A stretch of 64,000 nucleotides of DNA from assembly GCF_022557175.1 (NCBI RefSeq), contig NZ_CP092915.1, positions 5,828,001-5,892,000 on the forward strand, given 5' to 3'. Below the pieces are notes generated by a model, which saw only the letters and a program-made list of their open reading frames with translations, was not told where the DNA came from and did no database searches. Shown here piece by piece: positions 46,043-55,498 of this stretch; the first letter of the stretch is position 1, and each line of letters begins with the position of its first letter. Origin of the DNA: Mycolicibacterium sp. YH-1 (GTDB lineage: Bacteria; Actinomycetota; Actinomycetes; Mycobacteriales; Mycobacteriaceae). The position numbers were made by a program, and so were the translations under genes.

Positions 46043-47296
46043 TCAGACGGCGGCCGAGTCCTTCGGCGTGACGGTGGCCTCGCGGACATCGGCGGGGATC
46101 ACCGAGTTGGTGGAGTCATCCCAGTCGGCGTTGACGTTGGAGCTGTCCACCTTCTGCTGCTGGGCGCGCCACCACATGTAGAACGACAGGCCCACCAGGA
46201 TGAGGAAGATCAGCCCGTCACCCACCAGCTGCGTGGTGAAGCCCGCCACCGAGTGCGACAGCCAGAAGGCCAGCGCGCCGACGATGCCCGCAGCGGGCAG
46301 CGTGACGAGCCATGCCAGCGCCATGCGTCCGGCGACGGCCCAGCGCACCTGGGCACCAGGCTTTCCGACGCCGCTGCCAAGGATCGAGCCGGTCGCCACG
46401 TGTGTGGTGGACAGCGCCATACCCGCGGCGCTGGAGCTCAGGATGATCGCGGCCGAGGACGCCTCGGCGGCGAAGCCCTGCGGCGACTCGATCTCGACGA
46501 GTCCCTTACCCAGCGTGCGGATGACACGCCAGCCGCCGAGGTAGGTGCCGAGTCCGATGGCCAGCGCGCAGGACGCGATGATCCAGAACGGCAGGCCGTC
46601 CTCCTTGACGTCACCCGTCAGATGGCCGGTGGTGATGAGCGCGAGGGCGATGACGCCCATGGTCTTCTGCGCGTCGTTGGTGCCGTGCGACAGCGCGACC
46701 AGCGATGCCGTGGCGATCTGCCCCCAGCGGAAGCCGTCCTCACGGCGCTTCTTCACGACCCTGCGGGTGATCCGGTAGACCAGCCACGTGCCGCATGCCG
46801 CGACGAGGCCGGCGATCAGCGGGGCCGCGACGGCGGGGATCAGCACCTTCTGCGTCACGCCCGCCCAGTTGACACCGGCCAGCCCCACCGCAGCCATGCC
46901 AGCGCCGATGAGGCCGCCGAACAGTGCGTGCGATGAACTCGACGGGATGCCGAACAACCAGGTCAGCAGGTTCCACAGGATGCCGCCGATCAGGCCGGCG
47001 AAGATGATCGTCAAACCCGTCGAGGCATCGATGTTCGGCAACAGCGTGCCGGTCTTGGTGTCCTGGATCCTCAGCACCGAGGTCGTCACGGTCAGCGCCA
47101 CCTCGACGGAGAGGAAGGCGCCGACGAGGTTCAGCACACCGGCGAGCAGAACCGCCGTCTTCGGCTTGAGCGCACGCGTGGCGATCGACGTCGCCATGGC
47201 ATTCCCCGTGTCGTGGAAGCCATTCGTGAAGTCGAAGGCCAGTGCCGTGGCGATCAACAACACGAGGATGATCAGCTCTGCGCTCATGGCGCTCAT
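46043..47296 (-). CDS. pitA: Low-affinity inorganic phosphate transporter PitA
   Basis: 417 residues. PiT-family symporter with the two inverted PD001131 signatures (FTNGFHDTGNAMATSIATRAL near residue 23 and ALSHGTNDAQKTMG near 210). Uses metal-phosphate with proton. It diverges from a DUF3349-menE unit; two GTTCATC repeats lie in that gap and resemble a PHO box. Confidence 0.94.
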   Translation of the reverse strand: MSAMSAELIILVLLIATALAFDFTNGFHDTGNAMATSIATRALKPKTAVLLAGVLNLVGAFLSVEVALTVTTSVLRIQDTKTGTLLPNIDASTGLTIIFAGLIGGILWNLLTWLFGIPSSSSHALFGGLIGAGMAAVGLAGVNWAGVTQKVLIPAVAAPLIAGLVAACGTWLVYRITRRVVKKRREDGFRWGQIATASLVALSHGTNDAQKTMGVIALALITTGHLTGDVKEDGLPFWIIASCALAIGLGTYLGGWRVIRTLGKGLVEIESPQGFAAEASSAAIILSSSAAGMALSTTHVATGSILGSGVGKPGAQVRWAVAGRMALAWLVTLPAAGIVGALAFWLSHSVAGFTTQLVGDGLIFLILVGLSFYMWWRAQQQKVDSSNVNADWDDSTNSVIPADVREATVTPKDSAAV

Positions 47297-47381
47297 TCTG
47301 TGCGATTCTCAGCAAGTTTGACCAGCCGACAGGCGGGCCAGTTCGACGGATTACCTGGGCAAACGCCGGCTGACAGAATCC

Positions 47382-47399
47382 GTTCATCCACTGTTCATC
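47382..47399. promoter_or_regulatory. PHO-box-like direct repeat
   Basis: GTTCATC-cact-GTTCATC: two identical 7-mers with 11-bp periodicity, close to the actinobacterial PHO box of GTTCACC-type repeats. It lies 85 bp upstream of pitA and 139 bp upstream of the DUF3349 gene, so either may be controlled by a RegX3-type regulator. Confidence 0.5.
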
Positions 47400-47538
47400 T
47401 AGGCAGCCCGACGCGTTTGCCGATTGCGGCCCCTTGCGTTCGCCCCCGGCGCTCGGACGGCCCGTTTTCGGGGTCACCATTACGATCGATCTGTCATGAA
47501 GCCGGGCGGAACCGCCGCCCGGCGGGGAGTTCTGAGAA

Positions 47539-47847
47539 GTGAACGGATTTCTCGCCAAGATCGTGGCGTGGCTCAATGCCGGGTATCCCGAGGGAGTGCC
47601 CGGCCCCGATCGAGTGCCGCTGCTGGCCCTGCTGACCCGCAGGCTCACCAGTGACGAAGTCAGGACGGTGGCCCAGGACCTGATGGACCGCGGTGAGTTC
47701 GACCACGTCGACATCGGCGTCCTCATCACCGGAATCACCGATGAGCTGCCGCTGCCGCAGGACGTCGAGCGGGTCCGGGAGCGCCTGGCCGTCGCCGGCT
47801 GGCCGCTGGACGATCCACGTGACGATGAACCGGAGACCTCGCCATAG
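47539..47847 (+). CDS. DUF3349 protein, second copy
   Basis: 102 residues, same family as the gene at 45393 (WLNAGYPEGVPGPDRVPLLALL, TSDEVRTVAQDLM). It directly precedes menE and overlaps its probable true start. The two copies form an inverted pair around pitA. Confidence 0.88.
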   Translation: MNGFLAKIVAWLNAGYPEGVPGPDRVPLLALLTRRLTSDEVRTVAQDLMDRGEFDHVDIGVLITGITDELPLPQDVERVRERLAVAGWPLDDPRDDEPETSP

Positions 47848-47876
47848 CCGTCCTACGCGCCGTCGTCGTACCGCCA

Positions 47877-48995
47877 GTGCCGTCGGCACCCGCGCTGATC
47901 GCCGCCCTCGAGGGCGTCCTCGGCGGCCGGGAATCCGGGATCGCGCTGGTGCCGGCCGCCCAACACGAGGCCGAGCTGATCACCACCGCCCTGCGAGTGG
48001 GCGAGGACGTCGACGACGACGTCGCGGTCATCGTGTCGACATCGGGCACGACGGGAGTTCCCAAGGGGGCCATGCTTACCGCGGCCGCCCTGATCGCGAG
48101 CGCGGATGCCACCCACGAACGGCTCGGCGGTGCGGGTACGTGGCTGCTGGCATTGCCGGCCCACCACGTCGCGGGGCTTCAGGTGGTGGTTCGCAGCATC
48201 ATCTCGGGCACCGTGCCCGTCGTGCTGAACCCGAGCTTCTCCGCCGCCGAGCTGCCGGTGGCGGTCGACGCCATGGGCTCGGGACGCCGGTACGCCTCGC
48301 TGGTGGCCGTGCAGTTGGACAAGGCACTGAACGATCCGGATGCGACGGCGGCACTGGCGCAGTTGGACGCCGTGCTGATCGGCGGCGGTCCGCTACCCGG
48401 GACGCTTCGCGAAAGATCTACGGCGGCAGGGATTTCCGTGGTTCGCACCTACGGCATGAGCGAGACCGCGGGCGGATGTGTGTACGACGGCGTTGCGCTG
48501 TCAGGAGTCCGGGTGCGAGTCGGCGACGACGGCCGGGTGGCGTTGGGCGGCGACACCATCGCCAAGGGCTACCGAAATCCGGCCGATCCGGACCCGTTCG
48601 CCGAGACCGGCTGGTTTCAGACTGATGATGTTGGTGTGCAGGATGATTCGGGCGTACTGCAGATAGTCGGCAGGATCGACGACGCCATCAGCACCGGCGG
48701 GCTCACGGTCATGCCCACGCTGGTCGAGGCCGCACTCGCCACTCATCCCGCCATCGCCGACTGCGCGGTGTTCGGCGTCACCGACGCGCGCCTCGGGCAG
48801 CGGGTGGCGGTCGCGGTGGTGCTGGCCACAGGCGCGGGCGCGCCGACGTCGGCGCAACTGCGCGAGCACGTCACAGCGACGCTGGATGCCACCGCGGCGC
48901 CGCGCGAGGTGCATGTCGTCGACCAGGTGCCACGCCGGGGCATCGGCAAGGTGGACCGACGGGAGCTCACAAAACGATTCGACACCGGTGGATGA
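47877..48995 (+). CDS. menE: o-Succinylbenzoate-CoA ligase
   Basis: 372 residues from the first usual start, GTG 47877. ANL enzyme of menaquinone synthesis that makes o-succinylbenzoyl-CoA for MenB. STSGTTGVPKGAM, TYGMSETAGG, WFQTDDVG and the catalytic Lys in RRGIGKVDRRELTK are visible. Mycobacterial MenE normally starts with an LR-V-VP segment, which here lies upstream at 47844-47876 in the same frame; only an ATA at 47844 precedes it, with GGAG 8 bases earlier. The real start may therefore be that ATA. Confidence 0.93.
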   Translation: MPSAPALIAALEGVLGGRESGIALVPAAQHEAELITTALRVGEDVDDDVAVIVSTSGTTGVPKGAMLTAAALIASADATHERLGGAGTWLLALPAHHVAGLQVVVRSIISGTVPVVLNPSFSAAELPVAVDAMGSGRRYASLVAVQLDKALNDPDATAALAQLDAVLIGGGPLPGTLRERSTAAGISVVRTYGMSETAGGCVYDGVALSGVRVRVGDDGRVALGGDTIAKGYRNPADPDPFAETGWFQTDDVGVQDDSGVLQIVGRIDDAISTGGLTVMPTLVEAALATHPAIADCAVFGVTDARLGQRVAVAVVLATGAGAPTSAQLREHVTATLDATAAPREVHVVDQVPRRGIGKVDRRELTKRFDTGG

Positions 48996-49002
48996 TGGAA
49001 TC

Positions 49003-49617
49003 ATGCGCCGTGACGTCACCACCGCCGAGGAACTCCGCGCGATCGTCGGGCAGCCCGTGCCCGCCGTCGCGAACAAGGTGAAGAGCAGGCTGTCAGACGC
49101 GCAGCAGCACTGGCTGTCACACTCACCGCTGGGTTTCGTCGCCACCACCGACGCCGAGGGTCGCGTGGACGTCTCCCCCAAGGGCGACCCGCCGGGGTTC
49201 GTGCACATCATCGATGACGTCACCATCGCGATCCCCGAACGCCCTGGCAACAAACGGGTCGATGGCTACCTCAACGTGCTGCAACGCCCGCATGTCGGCA
49301 CGGTGTTCGTGATACCGGGTCGCGGGGACACCCTGCGGATCAACGGCACCGCACGCGTCCTTGCCGATGCGGACTACTTCGACCAGATGGTCGTCGATGG
49401 CAAGCGGCCGATCCTGGCGTTGGAGATCGCGGTCGAGGAGGTGTTCTTCCACTGTGCCAAGGCCTTTCTGCGCTCCGACGCCTGGAAGCCCGAGACCTGG
49501 AACCCGACCGCCGTGCCCAGCGTGGCGCAACTCGCCAAGGCCATCAAGCCCGATATGAGCGACGAACAACTCGAGGCGTACTACGCCGAGGACAACATGC
49601 GCAGGATCCTCTACTAG
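49003..49617 (+). CDS. FMN-binding PPOX-family protein (MSMEG_1061 family)
   Basis: 204 residues from ATG 49003. Pyridoxamine-phosphate-oxidase-like split barrel: LGFVATTDAEGRVDVSPKGD, and PGNKRVDGYLNVLQRPHVG, which are the FMN-binding landmarks of the subgroup. It probably reduces a small molecule with a flavin. It is the first gene of the accessory block between menE and the Rv0541c homologue. Confidence 0.86.
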   Translation: MRRDVTTAEELRAIVGQPVPAVANKVKSRLSDAQQHWLSHSPLGFVATTDAEGRVDVSPKGDPPGFVHIIDDVTIAIPERPGNKRVDGYLNVLQRPHVGTVFVIPGRGDTLRINGTARVLADADYFDQMVVDGKRPILALEIAVEEVFFHCAKAFLRSDAWKPETWNPTAVPSVAQLAKAIKPDMSDEQLEAYYAEDNMRRILY

Positions 49618-49743
49618 GAGCCAGCGTCGCGGGACGCGAAGAGGAGCGCGCTGAACCTGTGAGAAACCAGATGGTCAGCGCGGGTTTGAATTTGACGAAA
49701 CTGGCAATTCCGTCTTGGCAAACGCACCACTTCACGTCTACAG

Positions 49744-49911
49744 ATGGGAACGGCAATGATCGTCCTCGGCGTAATCCTCCTCCTGATCGGCTACTTCACA
49801 AGCCTTTCGATCCTCTACACCATCGGCGCAATCCTCGTCGTCGTCGGCGTCGTCCTCTGGATCCTCGGCGCGGTCGGCCGACCCGTCGGTGGCCGCAAGG
49901 TCTGGTTCTAG
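49744..49911 (+). CDS. DUF6131-like small membrane protein
   Basis: 55 residues, read from ATG 49744 to TAG 49909-49911. Two hydrophobic segments joined by a short turn, ending in a GRPVGGRKVWF tail, the form of mycobacterial DUF6131 proteins. It lies 12 bp before the AI-2E transporter gene and is probably cotranscribed. Confidence 0.72.
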   Translation: MGTAMIVLGVILLLIGYFTSLSILYTIGAILVVVGVVLWILGAVGRPVGGRKVWF

Positions 49912-49923
49912 CGCCGCCCTGAT

Positions 49924-51048
49924 ATGACCACCGCCGCGGGGCGCGACGATCGGGCGGTCAGCCCGCTCGTTCGCGCCGCCGCGGCGTGGTCGTGGCGGCT
50001 GCTCGTCATCGCGGCGGTGGCACTTGTCACCCTGGAGATCATCAGCCGCCTCGGCGTCGTCTTCGTCCCCATTGCAATCGCCCTCGTCTTCACCGCGCTG
50101 ATGCTTCCCGCCGTCGACTTTCTCGACCGGTACGGCGCGGCGCGCGGGGGCGCCGTTGCGTTCGTCCTCGTCCTCGGCCTCGCAGTACTGGCCGGGGTCC
50201 TCACCTTTGTCGTGAACCAATTCATTGACGGTGCACCACAACTCGTCGACGAGGTCACCCGCAGCATCGACAGCACGCGGGACTGGCTGATCAACGGTCC
50301 CGCCGGCTTGAGTGCTGACCAGATCAATCACGCCGGTGACACCGTCATCGAAGCGCTGCAGAACAATCAGACTCAACTGACGACCGGGGCGCTGTCGACA
50401 GCGGGCACCATCGCCGAGATCCTCACGGGCGCACTGCTCTGCCTTTTCACCGTCATCTTCTTCCTCCTCGGCGGCCGCAGCATCTGGGAGTTCGTCACCC
50501 GCCTGATTCCCAGCGAACAGCGGGCCCGTGTTCGCGAGGCAGGCGCAGCGGGATTCCACTCACTGGCCGGCTACGCGCGGGCGACGTCGCTGGTAGCACT
50601 CGTCGACGCCGTCGCCATCGGCAGCGGGCTGGCGATCATGGGAATTCCGCTGGCGCTTCCGTTGGCCTCGCTGATCTTCCTCGGCGCCTTCGTTCCCTTG
50701 GTGGGTGCGTTGGTGACCGGGTTTCTGGCCGTCATCGTGGCGCTGCTTGCCAAGGGATTCGTGTACGCCCTGATCACCCTCGCCCTGATCATCGCCGTCA
50801 TGCAGCTCGAGGCACACGTCCTGCAACCACTGGTGATGGGGCACGCGGTGTCACTGCACCCGCTCGCCGTGGTCATCGGTATCACCGCGGGAGGCGTCCT
50901 CTACGGCGTGATCGGCGCCCTGCTCGCGGTGCCCGCCATCGCCTTCTTCAACAGCTTCGTCCGCGTCCTGGTCGCCGAGGACCCCGGTGCGCGAGCCGAT
51001 GCTCTCGACGCCGATGACGGCCCGCTGGTGGATGCCGACGCGGGTTGA
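49924..51048 (+). CDS. AI-2E family transporter (TqsA/PerM-like)
   Basis: 374 residues with about seven membrane segments. Family landmarks are [18 protein letters not shown] near residue 60 and [26 protein letters not shown] near the C-terminus. Members export autoinducer-2-like or other small molecules. ATG 49924 follows the DUF6131 gene. Confidence 0.88.
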   Translation: MTTAAGRDDRAVSPLVRAAAAWSWRLLVIAAVALVTLEIISRLGVVFVPIAIALVFTALMLPAVDFLDRYGAARGGAVAFVLVLGLAVLAGVLTFVVNQFIDGAPQLVDEVTRSIDSTRDWLINGPAGLSADQINHAGDTVIEALQNNQTQLTTGALSTAGTIAEILTGALLCLFTVIFFLLGGRSIWEFVTRLIPSEQRARVREAGAAGFHSLAGYARATSLVALVDAVAIGSGLAIMGIPLALPLASLIFLGAFVPLVGALVTGFLAVIVALLAKGFVYALITLALIIAVMQLEAHVLQPLVMGHAVSLHPLAVVIGITAGGVLYGVIGALLAVPAIAFFNSFVRVLVAEDPGARADALDADDGPLVDADAG

Positions 51049-51159
51049 CGCGAGCAGCGTAAACGCCCCACTACCCGCTCCCCACCCAGCCGTGCAGCCC
51101 GGTTAGTCGAGGCGGCGAGCGGGCACTCATCAGGGGTCAATCGAGATGAGGGGAGAGAC

Positions 51160-52269
51160 ATGAAATCCGATCGCTTCCGGATGCTCGCGAAGGCGCAGGG
51201 ACCGTTCGCGTCCGTCTACTTCGACGACTCACACGACACCCCGGACGCCCGCAGCCGCCTGGAGCTGCAGTGGAATCACCTAGAAACCCAGCTCACCCGT
51301 CACGGCGCCCAAGCGGCACTGGTGCGCCGCATTCGCCGAGCCTATGACGGTGTCCCGTCGGCTGTGGGCAGGCGCGGCATGGCCATTGTCGCCGGCGACG
51401 ACGTCATGGTCACCCAACGACTGGACCACGTTCCCGAGTACATGACCGTCCGGGTCGCCGAGTGGCCGTACCTGATCCCGATCGTCGAACACGCCGAGTC
51501 CCCCGCGACCTATCTCGTGGCGATCGTCGATCACGTCGGCGCCGATATCGCAGTTCACCACGCAGGGCAGGTGCACACGGAGAGCGTCGAGGGCGGTGAG
51601 TACCCCATCTACAAGGCATCGGGAGCGGAGACCCCCGGCTTTGGCGATCCACAGCCACGTGCCGAGGAGGCCGCCCGGAGAAACATCCGCACCGTCGTCG
51701 AGCGTGTCACCACACTGGTGGACGAGTTCTATCCCGAGGCTGTATTCGTGGTTGGGGAGGTGCGCTCGCGCAACGACTTCGTCACCGCGTCGCCCAAACG
51801 GGTCGCGGAGCGCGCCGTCCAGGCGAACCTCGGCGCACGGCACGCCGTCGACAACGCGGTGTTGAACGAGTTCGTGACGCAGTACTTCGAGATGGACCAC
51901 GCCGAGTCGGACGACGCTGTACTGCAACGCTTTCAGGCGGAACTCGTCCGCGCCTCCGGCTTGGCCACCGAGGGCATTCCCGGGGTGTGCGCCGCGCTGC
52001 GGGACGGCGCGGTGGAGACCCTCCTCATCGGCAATCTTGGTGATGCGACCGTGCTGGTCGGAGACTGCAGGTCCATAGTGGCGCCGAACGCGGACGTGCT
52101 GTCGGAGCTGGGTTCGAAGTCCGCGACGACTGTTCGGGCTGATGAGGCGCTACCGCTCGCCGCCATCGCCATCGACGCAGATCTCGTCGCGGTGGGCGAC
52201 AGTGCAACGCCGCGAGACGGGATCGGCGCGGTGCTGCGATACGCGCCTCGGACCTCGGCGGCGACGTGA
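51160..52269 (+). CDS. Rv2629-like baeRF-family protein
   Basis: 369 residues, similar along its length to Rv2629 and its mycobacterial relatives, which carry the bacterial archaeo-eukaryotic release-factor-like (baeRF) fold. YLVAIVDHVGADIAVHH and VFVVGEVRSRNDFV match the central domain. The family is linked to ribosome rescue or hibernation under stress. ATG 51160 follows GGGGAGAG. A SigF-like match with two mismatches lies upstream (see rejected items). Confidence 0.85.
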   Translation: MKSDRFRMLAKAQGPFASVYFDDSHDTPDARSRLELQWNHLETQLTRHGAQAALVRRIRRAYDGVPSAVGRRGMAIVAGDDVMVTQRLDHVPEYMTVRVAEWPYLIPIVEHAESPATYLVAIVDHVGADIAVHHAGQVHTESVEGGEYPIYKASGAETPGFGDPQPRAEEAARRNIRTVVERVTTLVDEFYPEAVFVVGEVRSRNDFVTASPKRVAERAVQANLGARHAVDNAVLNEFVTQYFEMDHAESDDAVLQRFQAELVRASGLATEGIPGVCAALRDGAVETLLIGNLGDATVLVGDCRSIVAPNADVLSELGSKSATTVRADEALPLAAIAIDADLVAVGDSATPRDGIGAVLRYAPRTSAAT

Positions 52270-52301
52270 TGTCCACCATCGGGGAGATCCGAGGTTGACC
52301 G

Positions 52302-53750
52302 ATGGACTGGCTCGCGGCGCCGGAGTCATGGTGGGCCAGACTCGTCATGGAGCGAGGTATCGCAGCCGTGTACGTCGTTGCGTTCCTGTGCGCCGCGCTC
52401 CAGTTCCGGGGCCTGATGGGCAGCCACGGTATGACTCCGGTGCCGAGATTCCTGTCGCACCGACCCTTCCGCTCCACGCCGAGCGTCTTTCACATGTTCT
52501 ACTCGGACCGCTTCTTCGCGACCGTGTGCTGGGCGGGCGTCGCCATCTCCGCCGCCATGGTCCTGGGTCTGGCCGACGCGGTACCGCTGTGGGCGGCGAT
52601 GGCACTGTGGCTGGCTCTCTGGACGGCGTACCTGTCGATCGTCAACGTCGGGCAGGTGTGGTATTCGTTCGGCTGGGAGTCGCTGCTGTTGGAAGCCGGG
52701 TTCCTCACGATCTTCCTCGGCAACGACGAAACGGCGCCTCCCGGGCTCGTGCTGTGGCTCGCCGCGTGGCTGTTGTTCCGCGTCGAGTTCGGCGCGGGCA
52801 TGATCAAGCTCCGCGGCGACAGATGCTGGCGTGACCTGACGTGTCTGTACTACCACCATGAGACCCAGCCGATGCCGGGGCCACTCAGCTGGTTCTTTCA
52901 CCGGATGCCGAAACCGTTGCACCGCATCGAGGTTGCGGGAAACCATGTGGCTCAGCTGATAGTGCCGTTCGGTCTCTTCTTCCCGCAACCCGTGGCTACC
53001 GTGGCGGCGATCGTCATCGTGGTCACCCAGTTGTGGCTGGTGGCGTCGGGGAACTTCGCCTGGCTCAACTGGGTGACGATCATCCTGGCATTCAGTGCGA
53101 TCGATGATGGGTTCGTCGCCACCGCGCTCGGGGCGGCACCGCCACCCGAGCACCCTGACGCCCTTCCCACCTGGTTCGCCGTGGCGGTCATCGCCTACAC
53201 CGCACTCGTGGCAGTGCTGAGCTGGCGGCCCGCCCGAAACCTGGTGTCACATCGGCAGCGGATGAACAGCACATTTGACCCATTTCACCTGGTGAACGCC
53301 TACGGCGCGTTCGGCAGCGTGAGCAAGGTCCGCCGGGAGGTCGTCTTCGAGGGCACCGTGAACACCCACATAGATGGGCACACCGAATGGCGGGAGTACG
53401 GGTTCAGAGGCAAGCCCGGCGACGTCGCACGGACACCGCGGCAATGGAGCCCCTACCACTTGCGACTGGACTGGTTGATGTGGTTCGCGGCGCTCTCGCC
53501 GTCCTACGCCGACCCCTGGATCGGACGCTTCTGCCAGGGCCTTCTGACCAACGCCACCGACATCGTGAAACTGCTGCGCGACAACCCCTTTCCTGACGAG
53601 CCGCCGACATACGTCCGCGCCGTTCTCTACCGTTATCGCTTCACCACAGCGCGCGAGTTGATCCAGGAGCACGCCTGGTGGCACCGCGAACCGATCGGCG
53701 AGTATCTCGCACCCATCGGCATCAATGAGTTACGGAGGTTGGTGCCGTGA
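52302..53750 (+). CDS. Lipase maturation factor-family membrane protein
   Basis: 482 residues. Roughly eight membrane segments in the first 300 residues and a C-terminal soluble domain. FGWESLLLEAGFL, RVEFGAGMIKLRGD and NLVSHRQRMNSTFDPFHLVNAYGAFGSV match LMF1-type proteins. Members help fold lipases in the eukaryotic ER; the mycobacterial role is unknown. ATG 52302 lies 32 bp after the baeRF gene, so the two may be an operon. Confidence 0.87.
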   Translation: MDWLAAPESWWARLVMERGIAAVYVVAFLCAALQFRGLMGSHGMTPVPRFLSHRPFRSTPSVFHMFYSDRFFATVCWAGVAISAAMVLGLADAVPLWAAMALWLALWTAYLSIVNVGQVWYSFGWESLLLEAGFLTIFLGNDETAPPGLVLWLAAWLLFRVEFGAGMIKLRGDRCWRDLTCLYYHHETQPMPGPLSWFFHRMPKPLHRIEVAGNHVAQLIVPFGLFFPQPVATVAAIVIVVTQLWLVASGNFAWLNWVTIILAFSAIDDGFVATALGAAPPPEHPDALPTWFAVAVIAYTALVAVLSWRPARNLVSHRQRMNSTFDPFHLVNAYGAFGSVSKVRREVVFEGTVNTHIDGHTEWREYGFRGKPGDVARTPRQWSPYHLRLDWLMWFAALSPSYADPWIGRFCQGLLTNATDIVKLLRDNPFPDEPPTYVRAVLYRYRFTTARELIQEHAWWHREPIGEYLAPIGINELRRLVP

Positions 53751-53810
53751 AGGCTCCGGGGGCAGCCGAGTTCGTGCCCCGCACACACGATCTCGACAAC
53801 CGCGCACCGG

Positions 53811-54125
53811 TCACGATGGAGACAACACCGCCGCGGCGGGCACGCCGAATGTCAGCAGGCTCGCGGAGAGCAGGAACCAGCCGGCACCCTGCCAGATCGG
53901 CCACGTGCGGCGGGCGCGCCAGTCGCGGTAGGTCTTCACAAAGGCACCCAGCGCACCCGCGAACAGCACGCCGGGCGTCAACGCCGCCACGATGACCCGG
54001 TCGCGATCGCCGAGTGCATAGACGGCGAACATCAGCGCCGCGAGCACTAGCACCACGAATACATAGGTCACCGCCGATCGCACCGCATGAGGATCGTGCC
54101 ACCGCTTCTCGACATCGTTGGTCAC
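53811..54125 (-). CDS. Small membrane protein, DUF-type
   Basis: 104 residues from GTG 54125, with GGAG 5 bases upstream. Three hydrophobic segments (about 19-37, 46-62, 82-102). No recognised family. It converges on the LMF gene. The longer frame to 54341 has no hydrophobic content and overlaps a SigF-like promoter. Confidence 0.6.
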   Translation of the reverse strand: MTNDVEKRWHDPHAVRSAVTYVFVVLVLAALMFAVYALGDRDRVIVAALTPGVLFAGALGAFVKTYRDWRARRTWPIWQGAGWFLLSASLLTFGVPAAAVLSPS

Positions 54126-54221
54126 CTCACTCCACCACCTCGATGGTGTGCAGCGTCGACGAGCACGTCGACTAGCGAAGTCGCTGACTGACCCATGCTC
54201 ATCGGATACCCGGCTGCCGTC

Positions 54222-54245
54222 GTTATGAAGCCCCACCACGGGGTA
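54222..54245 (+). promoter_or_regulatory. SigF-like promoter of the FAD reductase gene
   Basis: GTTA, 15 bp, GGGTA: one mismatch to the mycobacterial SigF consensus GTTT-N15-17-GGGTA. It ends 11 bases before the ATG at 54256. A weaker reverse copy (GCTT-N16-GGGTAT, 54231-54206) could serve the minus-strand gene. Confidence 0.5.
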
Positions 54246-54255
54246 CCCGCCAGCC

Positions 54256-55425
54256 ATGCCGGTTCCTGGATTGATCGTCATCGGCAGCGGGCCCGCCGGG
54301 GTCGCTGCCGCGGCAGCCTTTCGCGACGGTGACCCCGACACGCCGATACTGCTGATCTCCGCCGACCAAGACCCGCCCTACGCGCGGCCACCGCTGAGCA
54401 AGGACTATCTGCGCGGTGACACCGACGACGTGGCTCTGCACGAGCCGTCGTGGTACGCCGATCGGACGATTCAGCTGAGCCTGGGGCGTCATGTGGACGC
54501 CATCGACCCCGACGCCCACCGCGTGATGATCGACGGCGCGCCCCGCGAGTACACAGCGTTGGTGCTGGCCACCGGGGCGGCTCCCGCACCGCTGCCGGTG
54601 CCCGGCGGCGAGCACGCGCTGTCACTGCGGTCCTTGGCCGACGCTCGTCGACTGCGCCAGTCGGCAAGGTCGGCGAAGTCCGCCGTGGTGATCGGATCCG
54701 GGTTCATCGGCTGCGAAGCCGCGGCATCGCTTGCCATGCAGGACATTCCGGTCACGATGATCGCGCCCGAACGGATACCTCAGGAGAAACGTCTCGGTAC
54801 CGCGGCTGGCGATCGGCTGCGCCAACTCGTCGAGCAGGCGGGTGCGCGCCACGCGGGCGGCACATCGGTGCAGGGAATCGAGCGCAGAGGTGACCGGCTG
54901 GTGGTCAGTGTGAGCGACGGCGTCGCGATCGACTGCGAGTTGGTGCTCGCCGCCACCGGTGTGCACCCGCAGTCCGGCCTCGCAACGTCAACGGGGCTGA
55001 AGGTCGACGACGACGGCCGGATCGTCGTCGACGCCGGCGCCCGCTCGTCGGCGCCGGACGTGTATGCCGCCGGGGACGTCGCGCTGATGGGGAACGATGC
55101 GGCGGGCCGTCACATCGCGGTCGAACACTGGCAGGACGCCGAGGATCAGGGTGCGATCGCGGGGACCAATGCGGCCGGCGGGCGGCAGCGCTGGGCGGGT
55201 GTGCCGGGCTTCTGGTCCACCATCGGCGACGCGACCATCAAGTACCACGCCTGGGGCGACGGGTACACCGCAGAACGCCTCGTCGAGCGCCACGACGGGT
55301 TCGCCGTCTGGTACGTGCGGGGCGGAGCCGCGGTGGGCGTCCTCACCTGCAATTCCGACGACGAGTACGACGAGGGTGAGGAGCTCATCCGGGTGGGCAA
55401 GCCGCCGCCGCTGGCTGTGCCGTGA
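54256..55425 (+). CDS. FAD-dependent NAD(P)H:ferredoxin/rubredoxin-type reductase
   Basis: 389 residues. Two Rossmann motifs: GSGPAGVAAAAAF for FAD and VIGSGFIGCEAAASLA for NAD(P)H, plus VYAAGDVAL, the FAD-binding Asp region, and the PPLSKDYLRG loop. Members pass electrons to ferredoxins serving P450s or dioxygenases. No ferredoxin or P450 is adjacent. ATG 54256 lies 10 bases after a SigF-like -10, so it may be leaderless. Confidence 0.87.
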   Translation: MPVPGLIVIGSGPAGVAAAAAFRDGDPDTPILLISADQDPPYARPPLSKDYLRGDTDDVALHEPSWYADRTIQLSLGRHVDAIDPDAHRVMIDGAPREYTALVLATGAAPAPLPVPGGEHALSLRSLADARRLRQSARSAKSAVVIGSGFIGCEAAASLAMQDIPVTMIAPERIPQEKRLGTAAGDRLRQLVEQAGARHAGGTSVQGIERRGDRLVVSVSDGVAIDCELVLAATGVHPQSGLATSTGLKVDDDGRIVVDAGARSSAPDVYAAGDVALMGNDAAGRHIAVEHWQDAEDQGAIAGTNAAGGRQRWAGVPGFWSTIGDATIKYHAWGDGYTAERLVERHDGFAVWYVRGGAAVGVLTCNSDDEYDEGEELIRVGKPPPLAVP

Positions 55426-55442
55426 TTGTCGCGGTGCTCGAC

Positions 55443-55466
55443 GTTTGAAATGCGGCGCAGCGGGTA
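55443..55466 (+). promoter_or_regulatory. SigF promoter of phoU
   Basis: GTTT (55443-55446), 15 bp, GGGTA (55462-55466), an exact match to the mycobacterial SigF consensus. It lies 33 bp before the phoU start. Confidence 0.7.
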
Positions 55467-55498
55467 CCTTCCGCTATCACGGCGAGGACGGGAGGCTC

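Noticed and set aside
51102-51125. SigF-like promoter before the baeRF gene (GTTA-N15-GGGCA)
   Set aside because: Two mismatches to the consensus; correct spacing but too weak to call.
51049-51159. DosR box before the Rv2629-like gene
   Set aside because: Rv2629 is in the DosR regulon in M. tuberculosis, but I see no matching palindrome here.
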